A stretch of DNA of 64,000 nt from Bacteroidota bacterium (GTDB lineage Bacteria > Bacteroidota > Bacteroidia > Chitinophagales > BACL12): positions 1-64,000 of the forward strand of contig JADJJZ010000015.1 in assembly GCA_016706255.1 (NCBI GenBank), written 5' to 3'. Both the position numbers and the translations under genes were made by a program. How positions within the stretch are numbered: position 1 is the stretch's first letter; each line of letters begins with the position of its first letter. Below the pieces are notes generated by a model, which worked only from the letters and a program-made list of their open reading frames with translations, was not told the DNA's origin and did not search any database. This document shows, piece after piece, positions 54,659 to 62,986 of this stretch.

Positions 54659-55162
54659 TTATTTTTTCTTGTAAACAGGTACGGTTGAACAAGGCTCACC
54701 ATACATTATACTTTTAGCTAAGGGCCTTAAAATTTTTGTTATTTCCAGATATGCTTCCGCGGGAACAGGTTTATCGCTGCATCCTTTAATTACTACTCGT
54801 TGGTCAACAAATTGAGTTGTGTCGATATGTGCGAGCGAATTGCGATATAATTGAACAATTACTTCATTTACCGTTCCCATGGTAACTGTTTTGGCAAATG
54901 GTTCTGCCTGAGCAACAATTAACATCCAGGCCCAGTTTGGAATAATTGCATCTGCAGAGCAAAAAATGGCAAGGTGTTTATCCGTGTAATCAGACCAATT
55001 AATAGCAGCCAATGCTTCACGAAAATCTTTTTCACGAAGAATCAACCCTTTAAAAAGGTAGTCCTTTAAATCGAATGCGATGATATTTTTTTCATCCGGA
55101 AAATAATCTTCCAAATCGAACGAAACGATACCGCTTTGTGCTACTTTATTTACAAATTCCAC
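54659..55162 (-). CDS. DUF2480-family protein
   Basis: About 167 residues from GTG 55162 (EFVNKVAQSGIVSFDLEDYF), which lies 23 nt after a perfect -7 box. Motifs: FDLKDYLFKGLILREKDFRE, CSADAIIPNWAWMLIVAQAE, RVVIKGCSDKPVPAEAYLEI and the family-specific C terminus LRPLAKSIMYGEPCSTVPVY. DUF2480 proteins are conserved in Bacteroidota; the Cys near the end (GEPCS) may be functional. Function unknown, cytoplasmic. A longer open frame to 55234 (with ATG) exists but includes the promoter region. Confidence 0.78.
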   Translation of the reverse strand: MEFVNKVAQSGIVSFDLEDYFPDEKNIIAFDLKDYLFKGLILREKDFREALAAINWSDYTDKHLAIFCSADAIIPNWAWMLIVAQAEPFAKTVTMGTVNEVIVQLYRNSLAHIDTTQFVDQRVVIKGCSDKPVPAEAYLEITKILRPLAKSIMYGEPCSTVPVYKKK

Positions 55163-55185
55163 GATTACCTGATTAGCTGTTAGTT

Positions 55186-55193
55186 CAAATTTA
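55186..55193 (-). promoter_or_regulatory. -7 promoter box of the DUF2480 gene
   Basis: On the minus strand TAAATTTG, 23 nt before GTG 55162; supports the start chosen. Confidence 0.45.
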
Positions 55194-55310
55194 CGTAATT
55201 CTTTAAACAACTTTCCCGCAGAAAGCGCCGGCATTTAAGTGCTTGAGGCGTAACCTGCGGGAAATGTTAAGAACTATACTGTTCTAAACGAAGCTTAACC
55301 CAAAAAAGTT

Positions 55311-57491
55311 TTAATCTCCGTATAAATATCGGTTATCCGTTACTTTGGCTTTTTCTTTCAGTTCATTCAACAATGTTTGTCCCTGAAATTTGTTTTGCAT
55401 TACACTGGTCAACTGATTTTTGTTGATGGTATAATCGGTTGCTTCAGGAACCGGTGCAAACTCAATAGGCATTAGGATATAAACACCGCGCATACCTTCA
55501 ATAACTGCAGTTGTTTTACCAATTTCAGTGGCAAAAGCAGCTCCAATAGCCTTTGGTTCGCGACCAAGAATTGGTGCATTTGGTGAACCCATGCTTGCAT
55601 TACGAATGGTATCAACACGAGCGCCAACTTTAGCTGCAATAGCATCCATTGAACCTGCGCTCATGGCATCTTGTAATTGTTTTGCAAGTTGTTCCGCTTT
55701 TTTCTCTTTAATAACTTCCTGCTCAACTACTTCTCTAACATTTTCTAATTCAGCAACACCGTTTACGCGTAATTCTTTTACATAAGCAACAATTACACGT
55801 TCAGACATGTTGAAGAATTTAAATTCATCTTTTTCAGCATCAAAAGCCCATGTAATTATTTCACGTGTATTTTCGATACCCGGAACTTCATATAAATTTT
55901 TTGTGAGCGGCTGTGTAACGCGTTTAAATAATCTACTATCAATTACACCTTGTTCAAAATCTTCCGGTGTTTGATATTTTTCATAAAAAGCAGTTGCTGC
56001 TTTTTCAATTGAATCGATGGTTTCTTTACCCGGCTCAATTACTTTACTTAAGTAAGCAACATTAACAAATTCTTTTTTAGCATGTAATTCAGTTATTTCC
56101 ATAATATGGTAACCATATTGTGTTTTAATAACTGATGACTTACCGGTAGTTCCTGTTTCGAATAAATATTTTTTTAATTCAGGGAAGAAGTTTAATGATG
56201 GTGTTGCCCAGCCTAAATCGCCACCCTGTTGAGCTGAGCTTTGATCATCTGAATATTGGATAGCCATTGCATTAAAATCTGCACCATTATTATCAATTGC
56301 ATTTTTAATACTATCAGCGAATGCTTTTGATTTAATACTATCGCGTTCAGGCGTAATTGCAACAAATATCTGACGCGCTTTTACTGAGTCAGGCATGTTG
56401 GTGCGGTTCTTAATTTTTGCAACACGATACATTCCACCATTTTCAAACGGACCAACTAAACCACCAACCGGAGTTGTAAAATAACTTGCAACTACAGCAG
56501 AGTCGATACCTTGTGTATATAAATCGTTGCGTGTGTAGTTTGAATTACCGTATTTATCCGGGTCATCAGAACGTGTAGCAATAAAAGTTGAATCGTTTTT
56601 AGCTGCAGCCATTTTAGTGATATTTTCACTTAATGCTTTTAATGTTGCAGCACTGTCGGCAGCAGTCGGATAAAAATCCCAGCTCACATATTCTACAATA
56701 CGACCTTCAGTTTGTTTGTATTTATTTTTGTTTTCGTTGTAATATTTTTTCAAATCTTCATCAGAAACTTTAATGGTAGAATCTGCAATTGAAGCATAAG
56801 GTAAAGTAATCATTGCAAATGTGCCACGTGTATTTGAAACAGTGTAAGCACGTTTTGCCATCCATTCAGGAACGTAAGATGATTTTGTAAAGAGGTTCAG
56901 ATATTTTGTTTGTTTGTAATCGCGTTTTGCAACCTGCTCACGTGAAACAAATTGATAATATTCCTGACGTGCCTGTGCATTATTTTTTTGTGTTTCAGGA
57001 TTAGAAACATTGTCGACAAACCCCGGTAATACCGAAGGATCGTACTGACCGGTTTGTGAAAGACCGATATAGTAATTTTTAATTACAGGATGTGGATCTG
57101 GTCCGTAAATGATGTTACTGAATTCTTTATCGGTAAGTGATAAACCTAATTCGTTGAGGTTTTTATCGATTAATTTTTCGTTAACATAGTCGGTCCAGGC
57201 TTTTTCACCTAACTCGAACTGAGTTCTGGGGTCAAGTTGGTATTGACCTTGTTCGTAAGCCAAAACCTGGTTGTTGAATGTCAGATATTCGAGAATAGCT
57301 TTACCACGACGGTCGCTAAATTCGTCACGGGAAACTTCTTCACCATCAATTTCTGCAAATTTGGGGGCTTTGTTTTTGTTGAAGATACCGGTGTTTGAGT
57401 TGGTAGCGTCTTGCACCAAAAACAGTATCAAACTCAGGGCTATCAAGCCTACGACTACCCATGAATACTGGCGAATCTTTGAAATTAGCAT
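55311..57491 (-). CDS. SurA/PpiD-type periplasmic foldase with rotamase domain
   Basis: 726 residues. The N terminus MLISKIRQYSWVVVGLIALS then LILFLVQDATNSNTGI is a membrane anchor; the next region (SRDEFSDRRGKAILEYLTF ...) is the SurA_N chaperone part. The parvulin rotamase domain at about 365-465 reads RQIFVAITPERDSIKSKAFA, ADFNAMAIQYSDDQSSAQQG, GDLGWATPSLNFFPELKKYL and GYHIMEITELHAK. A C-terminal parvulin-like domain follows. The architecture is that of PpiD, the anchored folding factor for outer-membrane and secreted proteins, in keeping with the many T9SS cargoes here. Confidence 0.88.
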   Translation of the reverse strand: MLISKIRQYSWVVVGLIALSLILFLVQDATNSNTGIFNKNKAPKFAEIDGEEVSRDEFSDRRGKAILEYLTFNNQVLAYEQGQYQLDPRTQFELGEKAWTDYVNEKLIDKNLNELGLSLTDKEFSNIIYGPDPHPVIKNYYIGLSQTGQYDPSVLPGFVDNVSNPETQKNNAQARQEYYQFVSREQVAKRDYKQTKYLNLFTKSSYVPEWMAKRAYTVSNTRGTFAMITLPYASIADSTIKVSDEDLKKYYNENKNKYKQTEGRIVEYVSWDFYPTAADSAATLKALSENITKMAAAKNDSTFIATRSDDPDKYGNSNYTRNDLYTQGIDSAVVASYFTTPVGGLVGPFENGGMYRVAKIKNRTNMPDSVKARQIFVAITPERDSIKSKAFADSIKNAIDNNGADFNAMAIQYSDDQSSAQQGGDLGWATPSLNFFPELKKYLFETGTTGKSSVIKTQYGYHIMEITELHAKKEFVNVAYLSKVIEPGKETIDSIEKAATAFYEKYQTPEDFEQGVIDSRLFKRVTQPLTKNLYEVPGIENTREIITWAFDAEKDEFKFFNMSERVIVAYVKELRVNGVAELENVREVVEQEVIKEKKAEQLAKQLQDAMSAGSMDAIAAKVGARVDTIRNASMGSPNAPILGREPKAIGAAFATEIGKTTAVIEGMRGVYILMPIEFAPVPEATDYTINKNQLTSVMQNKFQGQTLLNELKEKAKVTDNRYLYGD

Positions 57492-57599
57492 ATTATAATG
57501 TCAGATTTTTTATGATATTGGGGTTGCAAAGGTAGTGGAAGCAATGTGGAAAACAAAACCCAAACCCTATGTAGCCTTATTTTTAAGGTAAAAAACGTG

Positions 57600-57842
57600 T
57601 CAGGGGTTTTTAGCTTGCTGCTCCGCTTCTTTCTTTTTGTAGTAAGATTCGAGGTATTTGCGGTTTTTCTTTTTGAAGCGGTACATGAAATAAGCGATGC
57701 CTGAAGTAAAAATGGTGATAAAAATATAAGAGCCATATGCTTCACCATTTATAGCTTTGGTTATGGCCAAAACAAGTGCCACACAAGCCACAAACAGCCA
57801 GAGCACTTCAAAAATTTTCATCAGTTTAAGGTATCCGTTCAT
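57600..57842 (-). CDS. Small membrane protein, unknown
   Basis: 80 residues with two helices (IFEVLWLFVACVALVLAITK and GSYIFITIFTSGIAYFMYRF) and a Lys/Glu-rich tail (KKNRKYLESYYKKKEAEQQA). The tail follows the positive-inside rule. It lies between ppiD and gldC on the same strand. The family is not recognised. Confidence 0.6.
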   Translation of the reverse strand: MNGYLKLMKIFEVLWLFVACVALVLAITKAINGEAYGSYIFITIFTSGIAYFMYRFKKKNRKYLESYYKKKEAEQQAKNP

Positions 57843-57878
57843 ATAGGTTGCTGCTTTATTACTTAAAAGAAAAACGTT

Positions 57879-58223
57879 TTATTCAGCTTTTCGTTTAATC
57901 AAACCGGCTTTTTCTCCAAAACTAAAAGCGAAATCACGGATAAAATGCACCATTTCTTCATTTTGATTGGCCCTTTTATAGGTATCGCTCATGGTCATAA
58001 TGGTTTCGAAAAAAAATTTATCCATTTCATCCTGCCGCATTTCTTTGGTCCAAAGGTCTATTCGTAAGGTTTCTTCCTGCTTTTCATCGTATAAGCTCAA
58101 CATAAAAGCTTTACAGTGCTCCGGTTGTGTCATGCTACTGTCTGTTGCCATCCAGCTTATTTGCTCCGGCACATTGCTCTCGTCTAAGGTAATTTTCAGG
58201 TTGATTTCTGATGATTTGCCCAT
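57879..58223 (-). CDS. gldC: Gliding motility-associated protein GldC
   Basis: 114 residues matching GldC in length and motifs: KSSEINLKITLDESNVPEQI, SWMATDSS, KAFMLSLYDEKQEETLRIDL, WTKEMRQDEMDKFFFETIMT and a C-terminal FAFSFGEKAGLIKRK. GldC is a cytoplasmic accessory protein of Bacteroidota gliding and T9SS; it is not the core secretion machinery. ATG 58223 is preceded by TAATTTCG on the minus strand, a near-consensus -7 box. Confidence 0.88.
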   Translation of the reverse strand: MGKSSEINLKITLDESNVPEQISWMATDSSMTQPEHCKAFMLSLYDEKQEETLRIDLWTKEMRQDEMDKFFFETIMTMSDTYKRANQNEEMVHFIRDFAFSFGEKAGLIKRKAE

Positions 58224-58349
58224 TGTTTTTACTTTAATTTGGCACGAAATTAGTCAATAAGCATCATCAAAGCGTATTAGGCTGTTTCCAACAAAAAAGA
58301 ATTTGCCACTTACGCTAAACTGACATAACTTTAAACCAAACCACACCAA

Positions 58350-58667
58350 ATGAAACGATTTTCAGTTTTGATTGCCACGATTTGTTTTTTTCTTGCCTCG
58401 GAAGCTAAAAGCCAGGTTGTTTACATAACAGAATGGAAAAGCGAAGCCAATAAAAAAGTGTTTGTTACCGATATGCCTTCTGAAGCCGATGTAATTGTTT
58501 ACAAAAGTGAGTGGAAGAGTGATGCAGCAAGTGATAGTGGCATCTGGTTCTTTACAGAATGGAAAAGTGAAGCTGATATAATGATTTATTTTACCGAATG
58601 GCGCAGTGAAGCTGACTTGGTAATTTGTTATACTTCTGAAAAAAGCGAAGCCGGTAAGCGCAAATAG
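58350..58667 (+). CDS. Small secreted DUF6150-type repeat protein
   Basis: 105 residues: signal peptide (MKRFSVLIATICFFLASEAK), then short repeats of a [WY]-x-[ST]-EWKSEAD type: VYITEWKSEANKKVF, VTDMPSEADVIVY, KSEWKSDAASDSGIW, FFTEWKSEADIMIY, FTEWRSEADLVICY, TSEKSEAGKRK. Each unit is 11-16 residues and would form a beta-strand with turn. This looks like a short parallel beta-repeat secreted or surface protein; function unknown. Confidence 0.65.
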   Translation: MKRFSVLIATICFFLASEAKSQVVYITEWKSEANKKVFVTDMPSEADVIVYKSEWKSDAASDSGIWFFTEWKSEADIMIYFTEWRSEADLVICYTSEKSEAGKRK

Positions 58668-58712
58668 CGATTTAGTAAGGCGCAATAAGGATTTTTTCGC
58701 GAATTTTGCATT

Positions 58713-59453
58713 GTGAATCTCGTTTTGGATCTCGGCAACACCCTGCACAAGTATGCAGTTTATCATCAGGATGAGCTGGTGTTCCAACAAACTGAAACAC
58801 AACTCCTACCTGAACATCTTGAAACCTTAACTGATACATATATTATTAAGGATGCCATTTTGAGCTCGGTTGATCATTTTGATGAAAAACTGGAGTTATG
58901 GTTAGATGAACATTTCAATTTGTTAAAGTTTACACCGAATACGCCTTTACCTATTACCAATGCTTATGCAACTCCGGCAACGTTGGGAAAGGATAGGTTA
59001 GCCGCTGCAGTGGGCGCCAATGCTGCATTTCCGGGTAAAAATGTATTAAGTATAGATGCCGGAACCTGTCTTAAATATGATTTTGTAGATGCTAATGGCG
59101 TTTATCACGGCGGGGCTATTGCTCCGGGATTGATGATGCGCTTAAAAGCCATGCACAATTTTACTGCAAGATTGCCGTTAATAGAGCCGACTGCCATTTC
59201 AACCATGCTAAAACCGGCGCTTACAGGCGATTCTACTACTAATTCCATGCTTTCGGGAGCCCTCAACGGTGCTTTGCTGGAAGTTGATGGTGTTATTGAT
59301 GCTTATCGTAATAGTTATGGCGATATTTTACCACTGCTGAGTGGCGGAGATGCCGGTTTCTTTGAATTGCATCTTAAAAGCCGGATATTTGCACGCCCAA
59401 ATCTGGTTTTGGAAGGTTTAAACTCTATTCTTAAATATAATATTAACAACTGA
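58713..59453 (+). CDS. coaX: Type III pantothenate kinase
   Basis: 246 residues, GTG start; the box GAATTTTG (close to TAnnTTTG) ends 4 nt before it. ASKHA fold: NLVLDLGNTLHKYAVYHQDE (phosphate 1 loop with Asp), TPATLGKDRLAAAVGANAAF (GxDR loop), NVLSIDAGTCLKYDFVDANG (D-x-G-T, with the K+ and metal site) and GGAIAPGLMMRLKAMHNFTA. CoaX phosphorylates pantothenate with ATP in the first step of CoA synthesis, insensitive to CoA feedback. The stop codon overlaps the next start by one base. Confidence 0.9.
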   Translation: MNLVLDLGNTLHKYAVYHQDELVFQQTETQLLPEHLETLTDTYIIKDAILSSVDHFDEKLELWLDEHFNLLKFTPNTPLPITNAYATPATLGKDRLAAAVGANAAFPGKNVLSIDAGTCLKYDFVDANGVYHGGAIAPGLMMRLKAMHNFTARLPLIEPTAISTMLKPALTGDSTTNSMLSGALNGALLEVDGVIDAYRNSYGDILPLLSGGDAGFFELHLKSRIFARPNLVLEGLNSILKYNINN

Positions 59454-60880
59454 TGGTTTTGCGACGAATTCCCCTGTTCATTTTATTTTTTACAGTTATT
59501 ACATTATCGGCACAGGTAAATTCACCTTATTCGAGATATGGATTGGGAAATATTTTTCCAACCACTTTTGGTGCTTCAAATGGTATGGCAGGAATGTCGG
59601 CCGCATATTTTATGCCTTCGAATATTAATTATCAAAACCCGGCATCGTATGCAGATATAAATTATGCTATGTTTGATGCAGGTGCATATGGTAATGCAAT
59701 AACACTGGATGATGACGGTGAAAAATTTACTTCCGGTGATGGTAATTTATCGTACCTCGCATTTGGATTTCCCCTCATGAAAAAATTGCGACATACAAAA
59801 TTGGGATTGAGTTTTGGATTAATTCCTTACAGCGCATTTCAATACGATATTATAGAAGAACAACCTACTGATGACCCATTGTTGGGAACAATTCAATACA
59901 ATTATGTTGGTACAGGAAAATTATATCAGTTATATGGTGGCTTAGGTTATAAATATGAAACCACTGCCGACACAATTGAATTAATTAATAAAGATTCTTT
60001 AATTACTGCAGTAAATGTTTTTAGTGTTGGAAGTAATGCTGCTAACTTATTCGGCTCATTATATAATATTACTTACGCATCGTTTCCGGATCAGGTAAAT
60101 TCACAAACAACAAAACTGACACGTGAAAATTCAATTAATGGTGGTATTTATAATTTTGGAGTAGGCTATACCCGTCAGTATATCAGAAAAAATAATATCA
60201 ACCGCGATAATCTCGTGTGGCGTGTTGGTGCATCAATGACACCACAAATTAATGTAAATGGAACCCAGTCGATTGTGTGGACCAATATTTTAAAAAATGG
60301 AAATTACGAATCGGTAACCGATACATTATATGCTGCGCCTGATACTACCGGAAATATCACTTTACCATCTTCGTTTCAGGGTGGAATCGGATTTAGTTTT
60401 TTCACTACACAATCAGATAAAAAGAATCAGTTTACTTTATTAGCACAGTATAGTCAAACTAATTGGAGCACATATAAAGGTTTTCAGGATGCGGGTCAGT
60501 TGGGTGACAGCTGGCGTGCAACAATTGGTGGTGAATTTTATACGAAAGTTGAAGCCAAAAATCAAGCTGCCCAGGAAGAAAAAGAACAACGCGTATATAA
60601 TAATTCACCGTGGGCTATTCGCTTTGCTGTTTATACAGGAGAAAGTAATTTAATTGTAGATGGTGTTCAGTTAAGCGACCGCGGAATTTCAACAGGTCTT
60701 TCTATTCCGTTAGGAATTGGAAAAAATGCACAACCTAATTTCCGTTATTCACGATTAAATTTATTTGTTAATGCCGGTCAGCGCGGAAGTAATACCAATA
60801 TTACTGAAACCTATTATAATTTTGGTATAGGTTTTACGCTGGTGGATACTGCCTGGTTCCAGGATTACAAATTAAATTAA
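59453..60880 (+). CDS. Outer-membrane beta-barrel protein
   Basis: 475 residues: signal peptide (MVLRRIPLFILFFTVITLSA), then NSPYSRYGLGNIFPTTFGAS and NGMAGMSAAYFMPSNINYQN, the start typical of a Bacteroidota barrel family found between coaX and lptC. Amphipathic strands follow (LGLSFGLIPYSAFQYDI, YNFGVGYTRQYIRKNNI, FTLLAQYSQTNWSTYKGF, RFAVYTGESN), ending in FGIGFTLVDTAWFQDYKLN. Resembles PorV/FadL-like barrels. It overlaps coaX by one base, so the two are co-transcribed. Confidence 0.72.
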   Translation: MVLRRIPLFILFFTVITLSAQVNSPYSRYGLGNIFPTTFGASNGMAGMSAAYFMPSNINYQNPASYADINYAMFDAGAYGNAITLDDDGEKFTSGDGNLSYLAFGFPLMKKLRHTKLGLSFGLIPYSAFQYDIIEEQPTDDPLLGTIQYNYVGTGKLYQLYGGLGYKYETTADTIELINKDSLITAVNVFSVGSNAANLFGSLYNITYASFPDQVNSQTTKLTRENSINGGIYNFGVGYTRQYIRKNNINRDNLVWRVGASMTPQINVNGTQSIVWTNILKNGNYESVTDTLYAAPDTTGNITLPSSFQGGIGFSFFTTQSDKKNQFTLLAQYSQTNWSTYKGFQDAGQLGDSWRATIGGEFYTKVEAKNQAAQEEKEQRVYNNSPWAIRFAVYTGESNLIVDGVQLSDRGISTGLSIPLGIGKNAQPNFRYSRLNLFVNAGQRGSNTNITETYYNFGIGFTLVDTAWFQDYKLN

Positions 60881-60948
60881 CAGGAAATACGCAACAAGCC
60901 ACCTGTTGTTGGAAAGTTGTATTGATTATAATTAATCCTAAACAGTTT

Positions 60949-61494
60949 ATGCAACTACAAAAACAATTAATGCTCGTGCTGCTTATTGGCACCTCTTTAA
61001 TGAGTTGTGTGAATGATATGGATGAGGTAAATAAAACTACCAAACTCGCCGAGCCCGGTGTTGAACACGGAAAAAACATTGAATTATTCTACAGCGAAAA
61101 TGGTGAAGTGCGCGTAAAGGTAACAGCACCAACGGTTACACGATATTTAGCGGCGCCACCTTACACCGAATTTAATGATGGATTAAAAGTTGATTTTTAT
61201 AATGACAGTATGCGGGTTACCAGTTGGCTGACTGCAAATTATGGTGTTCGGTATGAGACTGAAGCTAAAACGATATTGCGCAATGATGTGCAGGTAGTAA
61301 ATGAAAATAATGAGCACCTCAGTACAGAAGAATTAATATGGGATGAAAAAAAGCATATTATTTATTCTGATAAATTCGTAAAAATAACTACACCTGATCA
61401 GGTAATTTACGGAGAAGGAATGGAAGCAGATGAAACATTAACCCGGTACCGCATTAAAAAACCACAAGGTACCATTCAATCTGATATTGAATAA
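60949..61494 (+). CDS. lptC: LPS export protein LptC-like
   Basis: About 181 residues: lipoprotein signal MQLQKQLMLVLLIGTSLMSC (L-M-S-C lipobox), then a single LptC-type beta-jellyroll: IELFYSENGEVRVKVTAPTV, APPYTEFNDGLKVDFYNDSM, RYETEAKTILRNDVQVVNEN and DKFVKITTPDQVIYGEGMEA. LptC bridges the inner-membrane LptBFG pump and the periplasmic LptA. ATG 60922 further upstream would put residues before the signal. Third gene of the coaX unit. Confidence 0.85.
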   Translation: MQLQKQLMLVLLIGTSLMSCVNDMDEVNKTTKLAEPGVEHGKNIELFYSENGEVRVKVTAPTVTRYLAAPPYTEFNDGLKVDFYNDSMRVTSWLTANYGVRYETEAKTILRNDVQVVNENNEHLSTEELIWDEKKHIIYSDKFVKITTPDQVIYGEGMEADETLTRYRIKKPQGTIQSDIE

Positions 61495-61503
61495 AATTTT
61501 TAA

Positions 61504-62022
61504 TCAGGGCGTTTTAAACCAACCCGCATACATTACATAATTGTTGGCAATACGGTCGATGTTTTGTTTAAACACTTCTTCGCTTAACGGTTTTAATTTT
61601 TTTGCCGGAACACCACCGTAAATAAATCCGCTTTCTAAAACAGAATTTTCCAGCACTACACTTCCTGCTGCAATTAATACATTGGAATGTACAACGGCGT
61701 GATCCATTACAATTGCGCCCATGCCAACCAAAACATTATCGTGAATGGTACATCCATGCACTATCGCATTGTGTCCAACTGAAACATTGTTTCCAATTGT
61801 TGTAGCCGCCTGCTGATACGTACAATGAATAACAGCATTGTCCTGTATATTCACTTTATTTCCAATTATAATCGAATTAACATCTCCCCTAACAACTGCA
61901 TTAAACCAAACGCTGCATTGGTCGCCCATAATTACCTCGCCTACAATTGTTGCATTTTCAGCGATATAACAATCGGCACCAAATTGTGGTGTTTTATTAT
62001 TTACGGGAAGAATAAGTGGCAT
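61504..62022 (-). CDS. Gamma-carbonic anhydrase-family protein
   Basis: 172 residues, left-handed beta-helix with hexapeptide repeats: CYIAENATIVGEVIMGDQCS, FNAVVRGDVNSIIIGNKVNI, DNAVIHCTYQQAATTIGNNV (zinc His), SVGHNAIVHGCTIHDNVLVG (two zinc His), MGAIVMDHAVVHSNVLIAAG and GSVVLENSVLESGFIYGGVP. The three zinc-binding His and the VR..GD core are present. Function may be carbonic anhydrase or a related trimer. A good -7 box TATATTTG lies at 62036-62043 on the minus strand, 13 nt before ATG 62022. Confidence 0.88.
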   Translation of the reverse strand: MPLILPVNNKTPQFGADCYIAENATIVGEVIMGDQCSVWFNAVVRGDVNSIIIGNKVNIQDNAVIHCTYQQAATTIGNNVSVGHNAIVHGCTIHDNVLVGMGAIVMDHAVVHSNVLIAAGSVVLENSVLESGFIYGGVPAKKLKPLSEEVFKQNIDRIANNYVMYAGWFKTP

Positions 62023-62058
62023 ATTATTTTTTTAGCAAATATAAAAAATTACCTACTG

Positions 62059-62847
62059 TTAAGTTTGTTCGTTATGCAGTAAGGTTGCTATTTGTTCAAC
62101 AACCGGCAACGCAGCTTCATATCCGGCATCATAAATGATTTTTGCTTTGTTGATATCAAATATCGTAAAATCGGCAGTAGCAGGTTCAATAATAAAATCG
62201 CATTGTTTGATACGATGTTCCATATTCATTTTTAACGACAGATTAAGCACACGGAATCCAACATCGCGCATGCCACTTAATTTTTCCATGTAGTTAATTG
62301 GATTAACATTTACTCCAACCAATATTTCACAATGCTCGCGAATGGGTTCAACGGGAAGATTATTTAATACGCCGCCATCAACATATAAATATTCACCAAT
62401 TTTTTGTGGTTTAAAAACGAGGGGAATTGATTGTGAAGCAATAACATAATCGATTAATTTTCCCTGATTAATTATTTCATAGTTACCGGTATTTAAATTG
62501 GTAACCGCAACATGAAATGGAATGTTTAATAATTCGAAACTATCGTGTTCAATATTTTCGGTGAGTATTTTTTTAAAATAGGCAAGCTCCATCATGCCTT
62601 TATCGGGCAAACCCATTTTAATGATACTGTATAAGCTGCGGTGTTCAATAAGTTTAAATATATCACGCGGATTAAATCCTGCAGCATAAAGTGCACCAAC
62701 CATGGCTCCTGCACTGCAACCGGAAATAATTTCAGGGAAAATACCGGCGCTTTCAAAAGCTTGTAATACGCCAATATGCGCAACTCCTCTGGCGCCTCCA
62801 CCTGAAAGGCAGATACCTACTTTATGTTTTTTAGGAAGTTGCTTCAT
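62059..62847 (-). CDS. Patatin-like phospholipase
   Basis: 262 residues with the catalytic dyad and oxyanion loop: GICLSGGGARGVAHIGVLQA (GGGxRG), IISGCSAGAMVGALYAAGFN (Ser in G-x-S-x-G) and EYLYVDGGVLNNLPVEPIRE (Asp in DGG). No signal peptide; a bacterial cytoplasmic lipid acyl hydrolase. A perfect -7 box TACATTTG at 62855-62862 (minus) lies 7 nt before ATG 62847. Confidence 0.88.
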   Translation of the reverse strand: MKQLPKKHKVGICLSGGGARGVAHIGVLQAFESAGIFPEIISGCSAGAMVGALYAAGFNPRDIFKLIEHRSLYSIIKMGLPDKGMMELAYFKKILTENIEHDSFELLNIPFHVAVTNLNTGNYEIINQGKLIDYVIASQSIPLVFKPQKIGEYLYVDGGVLNNLPVEPIREHCEILVGVNVNPINYMEKLSGMRDVGFRVLNLSLKMNMEHRIKQCDFIIEPATADFTIFDINKAKIIYDAGYEAALPVVEQIATLLHNEQT

Positions 62848-62854
62848 GATTATG

Positions 62855-62862
62855 CAAATGTA
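62855..62862 (-). promoter_or_regulatory. -7 promoter box of the patatin gene
   Basis: On the minus strand TACATTTG matches TAnnTTTG; 7 nt before ATG 62847. Confidence 0.5.
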
Positions 62863-62957
62863 CCAAATTGCAAGGCAGCAAGTCTCCCAAAATGAAGGTA
62901 TCCGGCATGGTAAATAATAAAATTGTGTTAAAAATTTGTTTTTCTCGCAAAATCAAA

Positions 62958-62977
62958 GAACTTTGCAATACAAAGTA
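62958..62977 (+). promoter_or_regulatory. PadR-type operator upstream of creD
   Basis: GAACTTTGCAATACAAAGTA: dyad ACTTTG-CAATA-CAAAGT, perfect 6-bp arms, 9 nt before ATG 62987. It matches the padR operator (30922-30941) at 18 of 20 bases, with a symmetric T-to-A and A-to-T swap that keeps the dyad intact. Confidence 0.8.
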
Positions 62978-62986
62978 TATAAAACT

